From: an uncultured Cytophagales bacterium
GTDB taxonomy: Bacteria > Bacteroidota > Bacteroidia > Cytophagales > Thermoflexibacteraceae
Length of the DNA stretch: 64,000 nucleotides
Assembly: GCA_938039675.1 (NCBI GenBank)
Contig: CALHUI010000015.1
Coordinates: 124,001-188,000 of the forward strand
Reading direction: 5' to 3'
The position numbers were made by a program, and so were the translations under genes. The stretch's first letter is position 1, and each line of letters opens with the position of its first letter. Below are positions 1-7,729 of the stretch, piece by piece. Under the pieces are notes generated by a model. It was not told where the DNA came from and did no database searches. It saw only the letters and a list, made by a program, of their open reading frames with translations.

Positions 1-2
1 CA

Positions 3-30
3 AGGGGCACTCGGTAGGTAAAAGTGCCTT
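3..30. other. Imperfect hairpin downstream of hpf
   Basis: GGGGCACT at 4-11 can pair with AGTGCCTT at 23-30 (two G-T pairs), with an 11-base loop. It lies about 100 nt past the hpf stop on the minus strand, so it could end or process that transcript. No T-run follows on either strand, so a classical terminator is not shown. No tRNA is visible in the first 130 bases, although tRNA genes and tuf often follow hpf in this phylum. Confidence 0.3.
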
Positions 31-133
31 TAAGCGGGAGCGGGAGAAGAATATCTGCAAAAAAAGTCTGACGCATTGACAATCAAGGGTTAGGAGTTAA
101 AGACAACCAAGTGCCCTTAACCCCAACGCTAAA

Positions 134-439
134 TTATGACTTTGCAGTCAGTTTCTCCTTGTATTTTTTCAACTGTGCTTTCAAGGATTCAACTGCTTCA
201 TCCATTGCGGCTTCGAAAGAGATATTTTGCTCTTTGGCAAAAATGCTTCCACCCGGGATGAATAATTTAACTTCCACTACTTTGTTTTCTCTGCTGTGCT
301 CGCCTTTTTCTAAGCGCAGATAAACTTCACCACCGGTGATGCGCTCGAAGAAAGTGTCCAACTTATCAGCTTTTTTCTGAATAAAATTCAACAGCTTGAT
401 GTCAGCATCGAAATGGATGGAATGAATCTGCAGTTTCAT
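134..439 (-). CDS. hpf: Ribosome hibernation promoting factor, short HPF/RaiA type
   Basis: Binds the small ribosomal subunit in stationary phase and helps form inactive ribosomes. The 101-residue protein has the single beta-alpha-beta domain of the family: it opens with MKLQIHSIHFDAD, has an amphipathic helix around DKLDTFFERI and ends in a basic helix (LKKYKEK). The C-terminal dimerisation domain of long HPF is absent. An ATG three codons upstream (446-448) is also possible, but MKLQI fits the family start better. It follows the recombinase gene by about 90 nt on the same strand and is probably co-transcribed with it. Confidence 0.88.
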   Translation of the reverse strand: MKLQIHSIHFDADIKLLNFIQKKADKLDTFFERITGGEVYLRLEKGEHSRENKVVEVKLFIPGGSIFAKEQNISFEAAMDEAVESLKAQLKKYKEKLTAKS

Positions 440-527
440 AATACACAAATGTTTAAGTGGAAAATAAAAAATAAAACCCGTTTACAGAGGGATTATGTCT
501 GTTGTTACGCCCAATATTAACAAAATG

Positions 528-1448
528 TTACGAACGTGGATGAGTGTCTTTAAAAACTTTTCGGAGTTTCTCGATGGTGGTGTGTGTGTACACCTGTGTA
601 GCGGCAAGACTACTGTGCCCCAACAATTCTTTCACGGCGTTCAGGTCAGCGCCGCCATCCAGCAGATGGGTGGCGTAGCTGTGTCGCAATACGTGCGGGC
701 TGCGGCGTTCAATGGTGGTAATCATATCCAGATGTTTTCTTACCGTTCTGTAAATCAGCATGGGGTAGGCTTCTTCGCCTTTGTCGGTGCAGATAAGCGG
801 GCTGTGAATAGCTTCCCCGAATAATTGTGATTTAATTTGAATATAATTTTCCAATAAAGCAAATATTTGGGGAAGTAGTGGCACAATTCTTTGCTTGCTT
901 CCCTTGCCCCATACTTTTATTTGCCGATTGGGAAAATCTATATCGCTGATTTTCAGATGTATCAACTCGGAAAGCCTGATGCCGGTGGTGTATAGCAGAA
1001 TCAGTATCACCTGTTCTCGTGCCGCGATAAAATCATCGGCCGGCAGTTCGGTAAGCGCTTGCCACAGTTGCCGTGCATCGGTTTGCGGCAAAAAAGGGGT
1101 AATTTTTTTATCTGCTTTCAGTGCTTTCAGTTTCCGCAAAGGTGATTCTTCTATCAGTTGCTCTTGTATAGCAAACCGATAAAAACTGCGCAGTGCCGAA
1201 AGTTTGCGATTAATGCTTCGGGCTGTAATCTGTTCGTCGTCTAATAAAGAAATCACCCATGCGCGCACATCGTGATAGTCGGCTTGGGTGATTTGCTGTT
1301 TTTCACCTTCTAAAAGGGTTTGTAAAAACGACTCAAACTGTTCTAAATCAGTGAGATAGGCGGTTTGTGTGTGTTTGCTGTAACGCCGCTGTAATGCAAT
1401 AAAATCTATGAAACGGCGGATTACTTCTGAGATTGGTTTATTTCCCAT
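528..1448 (-). CDS. xerC: Tyrosine recombinase, XerC/XerD type
   Basis: Site-specific recombinase of the kind that resolves chromosome dimers at dif sites. The N-terminal SAM-like DNA-binding domain spans about residues 8-95 and the catalytic domain about 115-300. All catalytic residues are visible: Arg158 in TGIRLSEL, Lys182 in GKGSKQR, His252 and Arg255 in PHVLRHSYATHLL, His278 in LGHSS and Tyr287 in QVYTH. The length (306 residues) is normal for chromosomal Xer proteins. I chose the start at MGNKP; an ATG seven codons earlier would deepen the overlap with the preceding lipoprotein gene, which is already 28 nt. Placement next to hpf suggests the housekeeping XerC rather than a phage integrase. 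XerC and XerD cannot be told apart from the sequence alone. Confidence 0.9.
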   Translation of the reverse strand: MGNKPISEVIRRFIDFIALQRRYSKHTQTAYLTDLEQFESFLQTLLEGEKQQITQADYHDVRAWVISLLDDEQITARSINRKLSALRSFYRFAIQEQLIEESPLRKLKALKADKKITPFLPQTDARQLWQALTELPADDFIAAREQVILILLYTTGIRLSELIHLKISDIDFPNRQIKVWGKGSKQRIVPLLPQIFALLENYIQIKSQLFGEAIHSPLICTDKGEEAYPMLIYRTVRKHLDMITTIERRSPHVLRHSYATHLLDGGADLNAVKELLGHSSLAATQVYTHTTIEKLRKVFKDTHPRS

Positions 1449-2071
1449 CGGAAGCCTGTTTGACTCCAAGTTACGGAAAATTCTTTTTTCTCGCCTTTGT
1501 AGGTTTCCAACTTACCATTGTACACCGTATCTATGGCAGATTTTTCTAAGTTGAAGAATTTAATGCTGTCGTTAGCGCCTAAGAGTGTGTGCTGCATCTG
1601 TTTTTTAGTTAGGAAATTGAGTGTGTTGAAATCGTTGGCAGGTCGCCAGCCGAGTTCTTCATGGGCGAATAGTTGTATTTTTTCTCCGCTTTTAAATACT
1701 GCTTCGCCTTGCAGTTCGTTGGGTACGCGGCTGTTTTCTATGGGTCTGAGCGAAACACCGACGCAGGCTTCATGCATTTCTTTGCTCAGGCGGCGCAACA
1801 TGGTAGAGTTGATGGTTTCTTTCAAGGCTACCGAATCGTCTTTAATCAATACCATAGCCTGAATGGGCATGCCGTTTTCCATCATGGCATCGGCAAAGTA
1901 GAGGTTTTCCTGCGGCTCGGGTGTAAGTTTCAGTTCCTTGATTATGCTGCCTCCTATAACGCTCAACTTTTTACGTACCTGACGGTCTATTTCTATCTGC
2001 TTATCTTCTGAATTACAAGCAGTCAGTTGGAATAAGGCAAGCATGGAGAATAGTAATATCAGATTTTTCAT
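1421..2071 (-). CDS. Putative lipoprotein of unknown function
   Basis: A 216-residue protein with a lipoprotein signal peptide: a hydrophobic stretch from residue 3 followed by the lipobox LTAC with Cys19. The acidic SED just after the cysteine is compatible with surface or outer-membrane retention. The rest is soluble, mixed alpha/beta, and I recognise no family. Its end overlaps the start of the recombinase gene by 28 nt, so the two are probably translationally linked in an operon ending with hpf. Confidence 0.7.
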   Translation of the reverse strand: MKNLILLFSMLALFQLTACNSEDKQIEIDRQVRKKLSVIGGSIIKELKLTPEPQENLYFADAMMENGMPIQAMVLIKDDSVALKETINSTMLRRLSKEMHEACVGVSLRPIENSRVPNELQGEAVFKSGEKIQLFAHEELGWRPANDFNTLNFLTKKQMQHTLLGANDSIKFFNLEKSAIDTVYNGKLETYKGEKKEFSVTWSQTGFRWEINQSQK

Positions 2072-2131
2072 GGCTTTTTTGGCGTAAAATTAGTCTCAAA
2101 AACGGAAGTTGTGTGGTTGCTAATCAAACAT

Positions 2132-2170
2132 AAACCCGACAAGGCTCTTGTACACAACCTGTCGGGTTTT
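2132..2170 (-). terminator. Hairpin terminator after RNase P RNA
   Basis: AAACCCGACA(A)GG at 2132-2144 pairs with CCTGTCGGGTTT at 2158-2169, with a one-base bulge and a 13-base loop. It sits just past the 3' end of rnpB on the minus strand. The plus strand reads TTTT after the stem, but no plus-strand gene runs into it. The CCTGTCGGGTT core recurs in other terminators in this window. Confidence 0.65.
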
Positions 2171-2181
2171 AATAATATCGG

Positions 2182-2582
2182 GAAAGCAGACCTGTAAGCC
2201 GGGTTCTGTCGAGTCTTATCATCTATCTGGGACTGCCGTCGCCGACAGCCTCTAACGGCCTACCCACTGGAACAGCACCGAAGCACTACGAACGAGCAGC
2301 CCGCGTGGCCTAAGCCACGTTCCAGCCTATTTGGCCTTTCAACCCGTAAGGTTTGCCATGCAACAGACGTTACCGCCTGCCCGGTAGGCTCTTACCCTGC
2401 CTTTTCACCCTTACCCAAAGGCTACACGTAACTTTCGGGCGGTTTGTTTTCTGTGGCACTATCTGTGAACGGCGACTTTCGCCGCCGCCCCCCACCCGTT
2501 AGGTGGTACGGTGCTCTGTGTTGCCCGGACTTTCCTCAACTGCCTTGCGGCAGCCGCGATAAGACAGCCTGCCTTCTGCCAC
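2182..2582 (-). ncRNA. rnpB: RNase P RNA, bacterial type A
   Basis: Catalytic RNA of ribonuclease P, which cuts the 5' leader from tRNA precursors. Read on the minus strand it shows the universal core: GAGGAAAGTCCGGGC near the 5' end (P4 5' strand region, near 2525-2540), ACAGAACCCGGCTTACAG near the 3' end (about 2190-2208) and the AGAGGCTG/GGCGACGGCAG region. Stable GC-rich helices close with GAAA, GCAA and similar loops. The L15 stretch GGTAAGGGTGAAAAGG contains the tRNA CCA-binding loop context. The 5' GTGGCAGAAGGCAGGC strand and the 3' end define the limits to within a few bases. It is the only structured RNA gene I can identify in the window. Confidence 0.95.
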
Positions 2583-2589
2583 AAAGATA

Positions 2590-2854
2590 AAGCACATTTT
2601 GGAATGCGAGTTGGGATTTTGAATTTGAGCAGGCAAGCAGTTTAATTCCTGTTCAAATCGGCTGACAGGGTATCTGACTACCGGCAGGGACAGTTTAATA
2701 CCCTCTTAGCCGTCGTTAGACGCTAACAGTGGCAAAACAAAAGATAACTTTTGCAATAGCAATCAAATAGCTTACGTATTTTATTAAAAATGTCTAAGCA
2801 ACGGAATAAAATAAGCCAATGGCTTGCAAACCGATTGCTACGGAAGGATAGTTC
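2590..2854. other. Intergenic region with dispersed repeat element
   Basis: No gene is seen between rnpB and apbE. The section 2656-2732 contains ATCGGCTGACAGGG, CCGGCAGGGACAG, a GTCGTTAGAC mini-hairpin and CTAACAGTG. Close copies of these pieces occur near 3937-3990 and, inverted, near 22251-22330. The rest is AT-rich without recognisable signals. Confidence 0.5.
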
Positions 2855-3892
2855 TTATTCTACGATAAATTTTTGCAGTGCGGGCGAAACGTAAGTTTGC
2901 AGTTTATCTCCTTCGGCAAACACCAGCAACACGGGCATTTGTCGGCTTTCGGCATAGGCTTTGGCCTTTTCTGTTCCCATTACCATAAAGGCTGTCGCCA
3001 TTGCATCGGCTGTCATGCAGTCTTTGGCCAGTACGGTGACACTCAACAAGTTATGCTGCACGGGTCGCCCGCTTACGGGGTCAATTGTGTGGGCATATCG
3101 CTTGCCGTCTTTTTCATAGAACTTGCGATAGTTGCCGCTGGTGGCAAGCGCCATGTTTTCCACGCGAATTTTTGCCTGAATCGGGTTGCCGCCTTTTTCT
3201 TCGTATTGCGGGTTGTCTATGCCAATTAGCCATGCTTCGCCGCGTTGGTTTTTGCCTTTGCAAACCACTTCGCCACCGACTTCTACCATATAATTTTGGA
3301 TGCCGCGCTGCTCGAGCAGGCGGGCAATCAAATCGGCACCATAGCCCGGGGCAATAGCATTAAACTCAATGGTAACACCTTTTTTGTTTTTTTTGATGGT
3401 ATTGCCCGTTACGACAATGCTTTCAAAATCAATGAATTGCTTAATAGAGTCTACGTTGGGTTCGCGTTGGGGCAGGCCTTTCTTGGCACCAAAGCCCCAT
3501 GCCTGTACCAACGGATAAACTGTTGGGTTAAATGCGCCTTCTGTTTCGCGGTAAATTTCGCGGCTGCGCTCCAATACGGGAATAAAAAAAGGCAGTTTGG
3601 GTGTAATAGAGTCTTCGCGGTTGAAACGGCTGATTTCCGAATCGGGGATGTAGGTAGAAAGCGACAGATTGAAAACCTCTAACAACGAGTCAATCGAGGC
3701 CTGATAATTGGCACGCTGCTCGTCTAAATAGCTGATATTATAGGTAGAACCCATTGCAGGGCCGCTGATTTTTACCAGTGGGCTATTGGCAGCTTGCTCT
3801 TTGCTGCTGTTTTTGCGGTAAAAATAAACTGCTGCCATCAGTGCGAACAGCAGCAGCGTGTAAACAATGTTTTTGCGTTGAAGTGGAGTCAT
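2855..3892 (-). CDS. apbE: FAD:protein FMN transferase (ApbE family)
   Basis: Transfers FMN from FAD onto a threonine of flavoproteins such as Nqr or Rnf subunits, on the outer face of the inner membrane. The 345-residue protein has one N-terminal membrane anchor (about residues 8-25), then family motifs in order: GPAMGSTYNISY, the FAD-site segment EFNAIAPGYGADLIA, VEVGGEV, HTIDPVSGRP and the metal-binding MTADAMATAFMVMG. The usual GIAKGYAVD is here AIAPGYGAD, a modest divergence. It stands alone, with 130 nt on each side holding intergenic repeat elements and no flavoprotein operon nearby. Confidence 0.9.
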   Translation of the reverse strand: MTPLQRKNIVYTLLLFALMAAVYFYRKNSSKEQAANSPLVKISGPAMGSTYNISYLDEQRANYQASIDSLLEVFNLSLSTYIPDSEISRFNREDSITPKLPFFIPVLERSREIYRETEGAFNPTVYPLVQAWGFGAKKGLPQREPNVDSIKQFIDFESIVVTGNTIKKNKKGVTIEFNAIAPGYGADLIARLLEQRGIQNYMVEVGGEVVCKGKNQRGEAWLIGIDNPQYEEKGGNPIQAKIRVENMALATSGNYRKFYEKDGKRYAHTIDPVSGRPVQHNLLSVTVLAKDCMTADAMATAFMVMGTEKAKAYAESRQMPVLLVFAEGDKLQTYVSPALQKFIVE

Positions 3893-3936
3893 ATGTCAAT
3901 GAAATAGTTGAGCAAAATCCTGTCTGTTATTAAACT

Positions 3937-3990
3937 GCCGGCAGAGACTTTGTCCACTGACAGAGTTTTTTTACACTATCTCTGTCGGCG
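3937..3990. repeat. Intergenic inverted repeat, two alternative stems
   Basis: The arm CTCTGTC at 3980-3986 can pair with GACAGAG at 3959-3965. The longer arm TCTCTGTCGG at 3979-3988 can instead pair with CCGGCAGAGA at 3938-3947, with one G-T pair. The two pairings exclude each other. It lies between the hydrolase gene and apbE and resembles the element near 2656-2732. Confidence 0.5.
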
Positions 3991-4021
3991 GATTTAGGTA
4001 AAAGCATTTTAAACGGCTTAC

Positions 4022-4639
4022 TTACTTGTAGGTATCCAGCAAATCGGCCATGGCATCGCAAATAATCAATGGTGCTACGTGGCGCAACGAATTGAGCGTG
4101 TCCTGATGTGCTTCTTCGGAGAATGATGCGCAGCCATCGGAGAGCAGCACCACCTCATAGCCGTGCGAAAGTCCGTCGCGAAGCGTGGCAGCCACTCCGC
4201 TGTTGGTTACAATGCCGCCAATAAGCAGCGTACGAATATTTTGTTTGTGCAAGATAAAGTCGAGAAAGGTTTGGTAAAATGCTGAAAATGAGATTTTATC
4301 AACCGTAAAGTCGGCTGGAGCAAGTTCTTCTACCAGCCGATGACCAAAATCACCCGGGCAGAAATCTCCTTTGGCGATAAAAGGGCGTGCTTTTTTCAGT
4401 CCTTCGGCAATCATGGGTTCGCCGTCCTTGCCGGGCAATAGGGTAAACTGTGTAGAAATAATCAGCCCGCCCGCGCGACGAAGTGAGTCGGCAACGGTTA
4501 CTAACCGCCGGATAAGTCCCGCACTGTCGGGAATATGCAGCCCATTGCGCGGATAAGCACCTTTTTTGAAGAAAAAATCGTTTTGCGTATCTACCAGCAC
4601 AAGGGCGGTTTGTTTGGGGTTTAAATCTTGCGGTGTCAT
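4022..4639 (-). CDS. Isochorismatase-fold hydrolase without the catalytic cysteine
   Basis: A 205-residue member of the isochorismatase-like superfamily, hydrolases that act on amide or vinyl-ether bonds. The catalytic Asp17 (VDTQNDF) and Lys115 (DKISFSAF) are present. The nucleophile position in the usual TNxCVxxT motif reads TNSGVAAT, placing Gly148 where nicotinamidase-type enzymes have Cys. True isochorismatases such as PhzD and EntB also have Gly there and use the Asp for acid catalysis, so a vinyl-ether hydrolase is possible. No siderophore or phenazine genes are nearby. It is divergent from lptB with about 110 nt between them. The substrate cannot be named. Confidence 0.8.
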   Translation of the reverse strand: MTPQDLNPKQTALVLVDTQNDFFFKKGAYPRNGLHIPDSAGLIRRLVTVADSLRRAGGLIISTQFTLLPGKDGEPMIAEGLKKARPFIAKGDFCPGDFGHRLVEELAPADFTVDKISFSAFYQTFLDFILHKQNIRTLLIGGIVTNSGVAATLRDGLSHGYEVVLLSDGCASFSEEAHQDTLNSLRHVAPLIICDAMADLLDTYK

Positions 4640-4696
4640 TTGTGCTTTGCTTGCGGTTAAAATTCTTTAAGCGCGTGGGTTTGGCATTCATTCAGC

Positions 4697-4704
4697 TAAC
4701 TTTG
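4697..4704 (+). promoter_or_regulatory. -7 promoter box ahead of lptB
   Basis: TAACTTTG matches the Bacteroidota -7 consensus TAnnTTTG. It lies 48 nt before the lptB start. A TTTG at 4680-4683 is only 13 nt upstream, which is short for the -33 element. Confidence 0.4.
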
Positions 4705-4752
4705 CGCCGTTACAAAACTAAACAATTCACCGTAAACTTAGCCCGTAAACCT

Positions 4753-5490
4753 ATGTTGCTTCGCTCGGAACACCTCTTTAAGAAATACAAATCGCGATTA
4801 GTGGTGAATGATGTATCCGTTGAGGTACGTCAAGGGGAGATTGTAGGCTTGCTGGGGCCAAACGGAGCGGGCAAAACGACTACTTTCTATATGATTGTAG
4901 GGCTGATTAAGCCGAACAGCGGCAAAATTTATTTGGACGAACAAGAAATTACCGACCTGCCCATGTACCGCCGTGCACGGCTTGGCGTTGGCTATTTGGC
5001 ACAGGAAGCCTCTGTTTTTCGCGACCTGACGGTAGAAGAAAACATTCTTGCACCGCTGGAAATGACCAATTTGACCAAAGCCGAACAGCGGCAGCGCGTA
5101 GAGGAACTCATCGAAGAGTTCAGCCTGACCAAAGTACGCAAAAATTTGGGTAAGGTACTCTCCGGCGGAGAGCGCCGCCGCACGGAAATCGCACGTGCAC
5201 TTTCGGTGCGCCCTAAATTCATTCTGCTTGACGAGCCTTTTGCAGGCGTAGACCCGCTGGCAGTCGAGGAAATTCAATACATCGTTTACAAGCTGAAATC
5301 CAAAAATATCGGCATCTTGATTACCGACCACAACGTGGACGAAACACTTTCCATTACCGACCGTGCGTATATCCTCTCCGAAGGCAAGATTCTCGTTTCC
5401 GATACCCCCGAAAATCTGGTAGTTAATCCGGTGGTGCGCAAAGCCTACCTTGGCGAGCGCTTTGAGTTTAAGCGCAAGTTTTTCGAGTAA
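4753..5490 (+). CDS. lptB: LPS export ABC transporter ATP-binding protein
   Basis: ATPase of the LptB2FG complex, which extracts lipopolysaccharide from the inner membrane and drives it across the Lpt bridge. Visible in 245 residues: Walker [12 protein letters not shown], the Q-loop in [13 protein letters not shown], signature LSGGERRR, Walker [13 protein letters not shown] and the H-loop in [10 protein letters not shown]. The YLAQEASVF and ITDHN wording is typical of LptB rather than other ABC proteins. The reading frame is open for another 40 codons upstream, but MLLRSEHL matches the family start and a -7 box lies inside the upstream part. LptFG and LptC are not in the window. Confidence 0.93.
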   Translation: MLLRSEHLFKKYKSRLVVNDVSVEVRQGEIVGLLGPNGAGKTTTFYMIVGLIKPNSGKIYLDEQEITDLPMYRRARLGVGYLAQEASVFRDLTVEENILAPLEMTNLTKAEQRQRVEELIEEFSLTKVRKNLGKVLSGGERRRTEIARALSVRPKFILLDEPFAGVDPLAVEEIQYIVYKLKSKNIGILITDHNVDETLSITDRAYILSEGKILVSDTPENLVVNPVVRKAYLGERFEFKRKFFE

Positions 5491-5506
5491 AAATCGGCCA
5501 TAGGAA

Positions 5507-5533
5507 TTGGAATACTTGTTTTTTGTAGATTTG
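5507..5533 (+). promoter_or_regulatory. Promoter of the GH3-family gene
   Basis: TTG at 5507-5509, a 16-nt spacer and TAGATTTG at 5526-5533 fit the Bacteroidota -33/-7 pattern, though the spacer is somewhat short. The ATG follows 26 nt later, giving a short leader. Confidence 0.5.
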
Positions 5534-5559
5534 CAGTTGTATCTAATGTCTGTAAATTT

Positions 5560-7095
5560 ATGGAGTGGTTCAATACAATTCTTACTTGGTTAATGCGTCG
5601 TCGTTTTCCGCAAATAGAGCGGTTTATGAACCATCCGCACGATGTACAGCAAGAAATTTTCCGACATTTGATTAAAACAGCCGCTGCAACCGAGTGGGGA
5701 CGCAATTATGGCTATGCTGATATCCGCAACCGCGAGCAATTTGCCGCCCGAGTGCCTGTGTCTGCCTATGAAGACCTTTACCCGCAGATAGAGCGAGTGC
5801 TGCGCGGCGAAAAAAATGTTCTTTGGCCGGGCGAGTTTACATGGTTCTCCAAATCATCGGGAACAACCAATGCCCGCAGCAAATACATTCCTGTTTCCGA
5901 AGAACATTTGCAGGAGTGTCATTACAAAGGCGGTAAAGACATGCTTTGCCTGTATGTCAATAATTACCCCAACACGCGTGCTTTTTTGGGTAAAAATTTA
6001 GGAATCGGCGGCAGCTATCAACCCAATCCTTTTAATCCCAATACCTATTGCGGCGATGTTTCAGCGTTGATTATGAAGAACTTACCCATATGGGCGGAGT
6101 TTCTGCGCACGCCAAGCATTGAAGTGGCGCTGATGGATAAATGGGAAGAAAAAGTAGAAAAAATTGCCCGATTGACCATCGGCGAGAATGTTACGGGTAT
6201 GTCGGGAGTTCCCACATGGACAGTGGTACTGCTTCAACGTATCCTTGAGCTGACAGGCAGGCAGCACATCCGCGAAGTATGGCCTAATTTGGAAGTTTTT
6301 TTTCATGGGGCAGTTTCATTTACGCCCTATCGCGAATTGTTTCGCCAACTGATTCCCTCGGATGACATGCACTACATGGAAACCTACAATGCTTCGGAGG
6401 GATTCTTTGGCATCCAAGACCAACGCGACAGCCAAGACTTGCTGCTCATGTTGGACTATGGGGTTTATTACGAATTTATCCCGCTGGAATTCGCCCAAGC
6501 CGACAACCCGCCGACTGTAGGTTTAGCCGACGTGCAGATTGGCAAATCTTATGCTATGGTAATTTCCACCAACTCGGGGCTTTGGCGCTATAAAATCGGC
6601 GATGTGGTGCGCTTCACCTCCATAAATCCATATCGCATCCGTATTGCAGGGCGAACCAAGCATTTTATCAACGCTTTCGGCGAGGAGTTAGTAGTAGAAA
6701 ATGTCGATACCGCCATTGCATACGCCTGCAAAGAAACCGGGCTGATTGTCAATGATTATACAGCCGCTCCCGTTTATTTGGGGATAGGCAATAAAGGCGG
6801 ACACGAGTGGGCTATAGAATTTGAAAATTTTGACCCTTCTTTGCACTCTTTGGAGCATTTTACGCAATTGATAGACGAAAAACTGCGCGAAATCAATTCT
6901 GACTATGATGCCAAGCGTCATAAAGACCTTGCGCTGGTAGCTCCCGTTATTCATGCCTTGCCCAAAGGGACTTTCTATGAGTGGATGGCAAAACGCGGCA
7001 AACTCGGCGGACAGCACAAAGTGCCGCGCCTAAGCAATACCCGCGAATATTTGGATGATGTGCTGGCAATGAAAGGCAAATCAGTACGCGTATAA
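5560..7095 (+). CDS. GH3-family acyl-adenylating enzyme
   Basis: Member of the GH3 family, known from plants, where it adenylates jasmonate, auxin or other carboxylic acids and joins them to amino acids; bacterial members are largely uncharacterised. The 511-residue length is close to the family's. ANL-superfamily motifs are visible: the phosphate-binding SSGTTN at residues 99-104, the second motif YNASEGFFG near 275, and YKIGDVVRF near 345 followed by the hinge RTKHFINAFGEE. The C-terminal cap domain (about 360-500) is complete. It has its own promoter and is followed by a TM2-domain gene with a separate promoter, so the context does not reveal the substrate. Confidence 0.85.
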   Translation: MEWFNTILTWLMRRRFPQIERFMNHPHDVQQEIFRHLIKTAAATEWGRNYGYADIRNREQFAARVPVSAYEDLYPQIERVLRGEKNVLWPGEFTWFSKSSGTTNARSKYIPVSEEHLQECHYKGGKDMLCLYVNNYPNTRAFLGKNLGIGGSYQPNPFNPNTYCGDVSALIMKNLPIWAEFLRTPSIEVALMDKWEEKVEKIARLTIGENVTGMSGVPTWTVVLLQRILELTGRQHIREVWPNLEVFFHGAVSFTPYRELFRQLIPSDDMHYMETYNASEGFFGIQDQRDSQDLLLMLDYGVYYEFIPLEFAQADNPPTVGLADVQIGKSYAMVISTNSGLWRYKIGDVVRFTSINPYRIRIAGRTKHFINAFGEELVVENVDTAIAYACKETGLIVNDYTAAPVYLGIGNKGGHEWAIEFENFDPSLHSLEHFTQLIDEKLREINSDYDAKRHKDLALVAPVIHALPKGTFYEWMAKRGKLGGQHKVPRLSNTREYLDDVLAMKGKSVRV

Positions 7096-7124
7096 TATTC
7101 TCTAATTTTTTTGCCGAAAATTCG

Positions 7125-7153
7125 TTGCGGATTTCAAAAAAATGCTAACTTTG
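7125..7153 (+). promoter_or_regulatory. Promoter of the TM2-domain gene
   Basis: TTG at 7125-7127, an 18-nt spacer and TAACTTTG at 7146-7153 match the Bacteroidota consensus well. Transcription would start near 7159, leaving a leader of about 90 nt before the ATG. Confidence 0.6.
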
Positions 7154-7248
7154 CTAAAGAAAGGAACAACACCGAAATCCTCAACATCAGGTGGCGGATG
7201 CTGAAAAGCCGATGAGTAAGCGCTTTTGCTAAACACTATCTCAATTTT

Positions 7249-7662
7249 ATGAACAGACTTTTTAAACTGTTTACGTTTGCATTGGTAACGTGTGGCATGC
7301 TGATGTCTGCTGCACCGATTTCCGATAAAAAATCGAACCACTCGGCAACGGTACAGGCAGAATTGCAAGCAAATGCACAAACAGGCGAGCTTTCTAAGGC
7401 TGAAGTTAAAGCACTCAAAAAAGTAGAAAAGCAATTAGACAAAATAGAAAAGAATGTAGCCGAGGGGAAAAAATGGCTACCGGCAGTGCTACTATGCTTT
7501 TTCCTCGGTGGCTTGGGCATTCACCGTTTCTACTTAGGATATACTTGGCAAGGCGTTGTTCAATTGCTAACGCTGGGGGGCTTAGGCATTTGGGTACTGA
7601 TTGACTTCATCCGCATTTTGATTCGTGACCTCAAACCTAAAAATGGTGAGTATGTAGATTAG
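7249..7662 (+). CDS. TM2-domain membrane protein
   Basis: A 137-residue protein. An N-terminal hydrophobic segment (residues 4-22) looks like a signal peptide, followed by a charged, partly coiled region (SKAEVKALKKVEKQLDKIEK). A TM2 domain fills the C-terminal half: helix one LPAVLLCFFLGGLGIHRFYLG, then the loop, then LLTLGGLGIWVLIDFIRI. The GIHRFYLG and WVLIDF signatures are diagnostic of TM2. The biochemical role of bacterial TM2 proteins is not established. It is monocistronic, with its own promoter and a strong terminator. Confidence 0.85.
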   Translation: MNRLFKLFTFALVTCGMLMSAAPISDKKSNHSATVQAELQANAQTGELSKAEVKALKKVEKQLDKIEKNVAEGKKWLPAVLLCFFLGGLGIHRFYLGYTWQGVVQLLTLGGLGIWVLIDFIRILIRDLKPKNGEYVD

Positions 7663-7684
7663 TACTTGCAGTTTTATATGAAAT

Positions 7685-7720
7685 AAAAAAGCCACTCCCG
7701 TAAAAAAAGAGTGGCTTTTT
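7685..7720. terminator. Bidirectional terminator
   Basis: AAAAAAGCCACTC pairs with GAGTGGCTTTTT around a short A-rich loop. A-run and T-run flank the GC stem on both sides, so it can stop both the TM2-domain transcript and the convergent TonB-receptor transcript. Confidence 0.85.
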
Positions 7721-7729
7721 GTTAAGTTT

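Noticed and set aside
528-1448. Tyrosine recombinase as a sign of a mobile element
   Set aside because: Length, motifs and the neighbouring hpf gene fit the chromosomal Xer recombinase. No attachment repeats, phage genes or tRNA are next to it.
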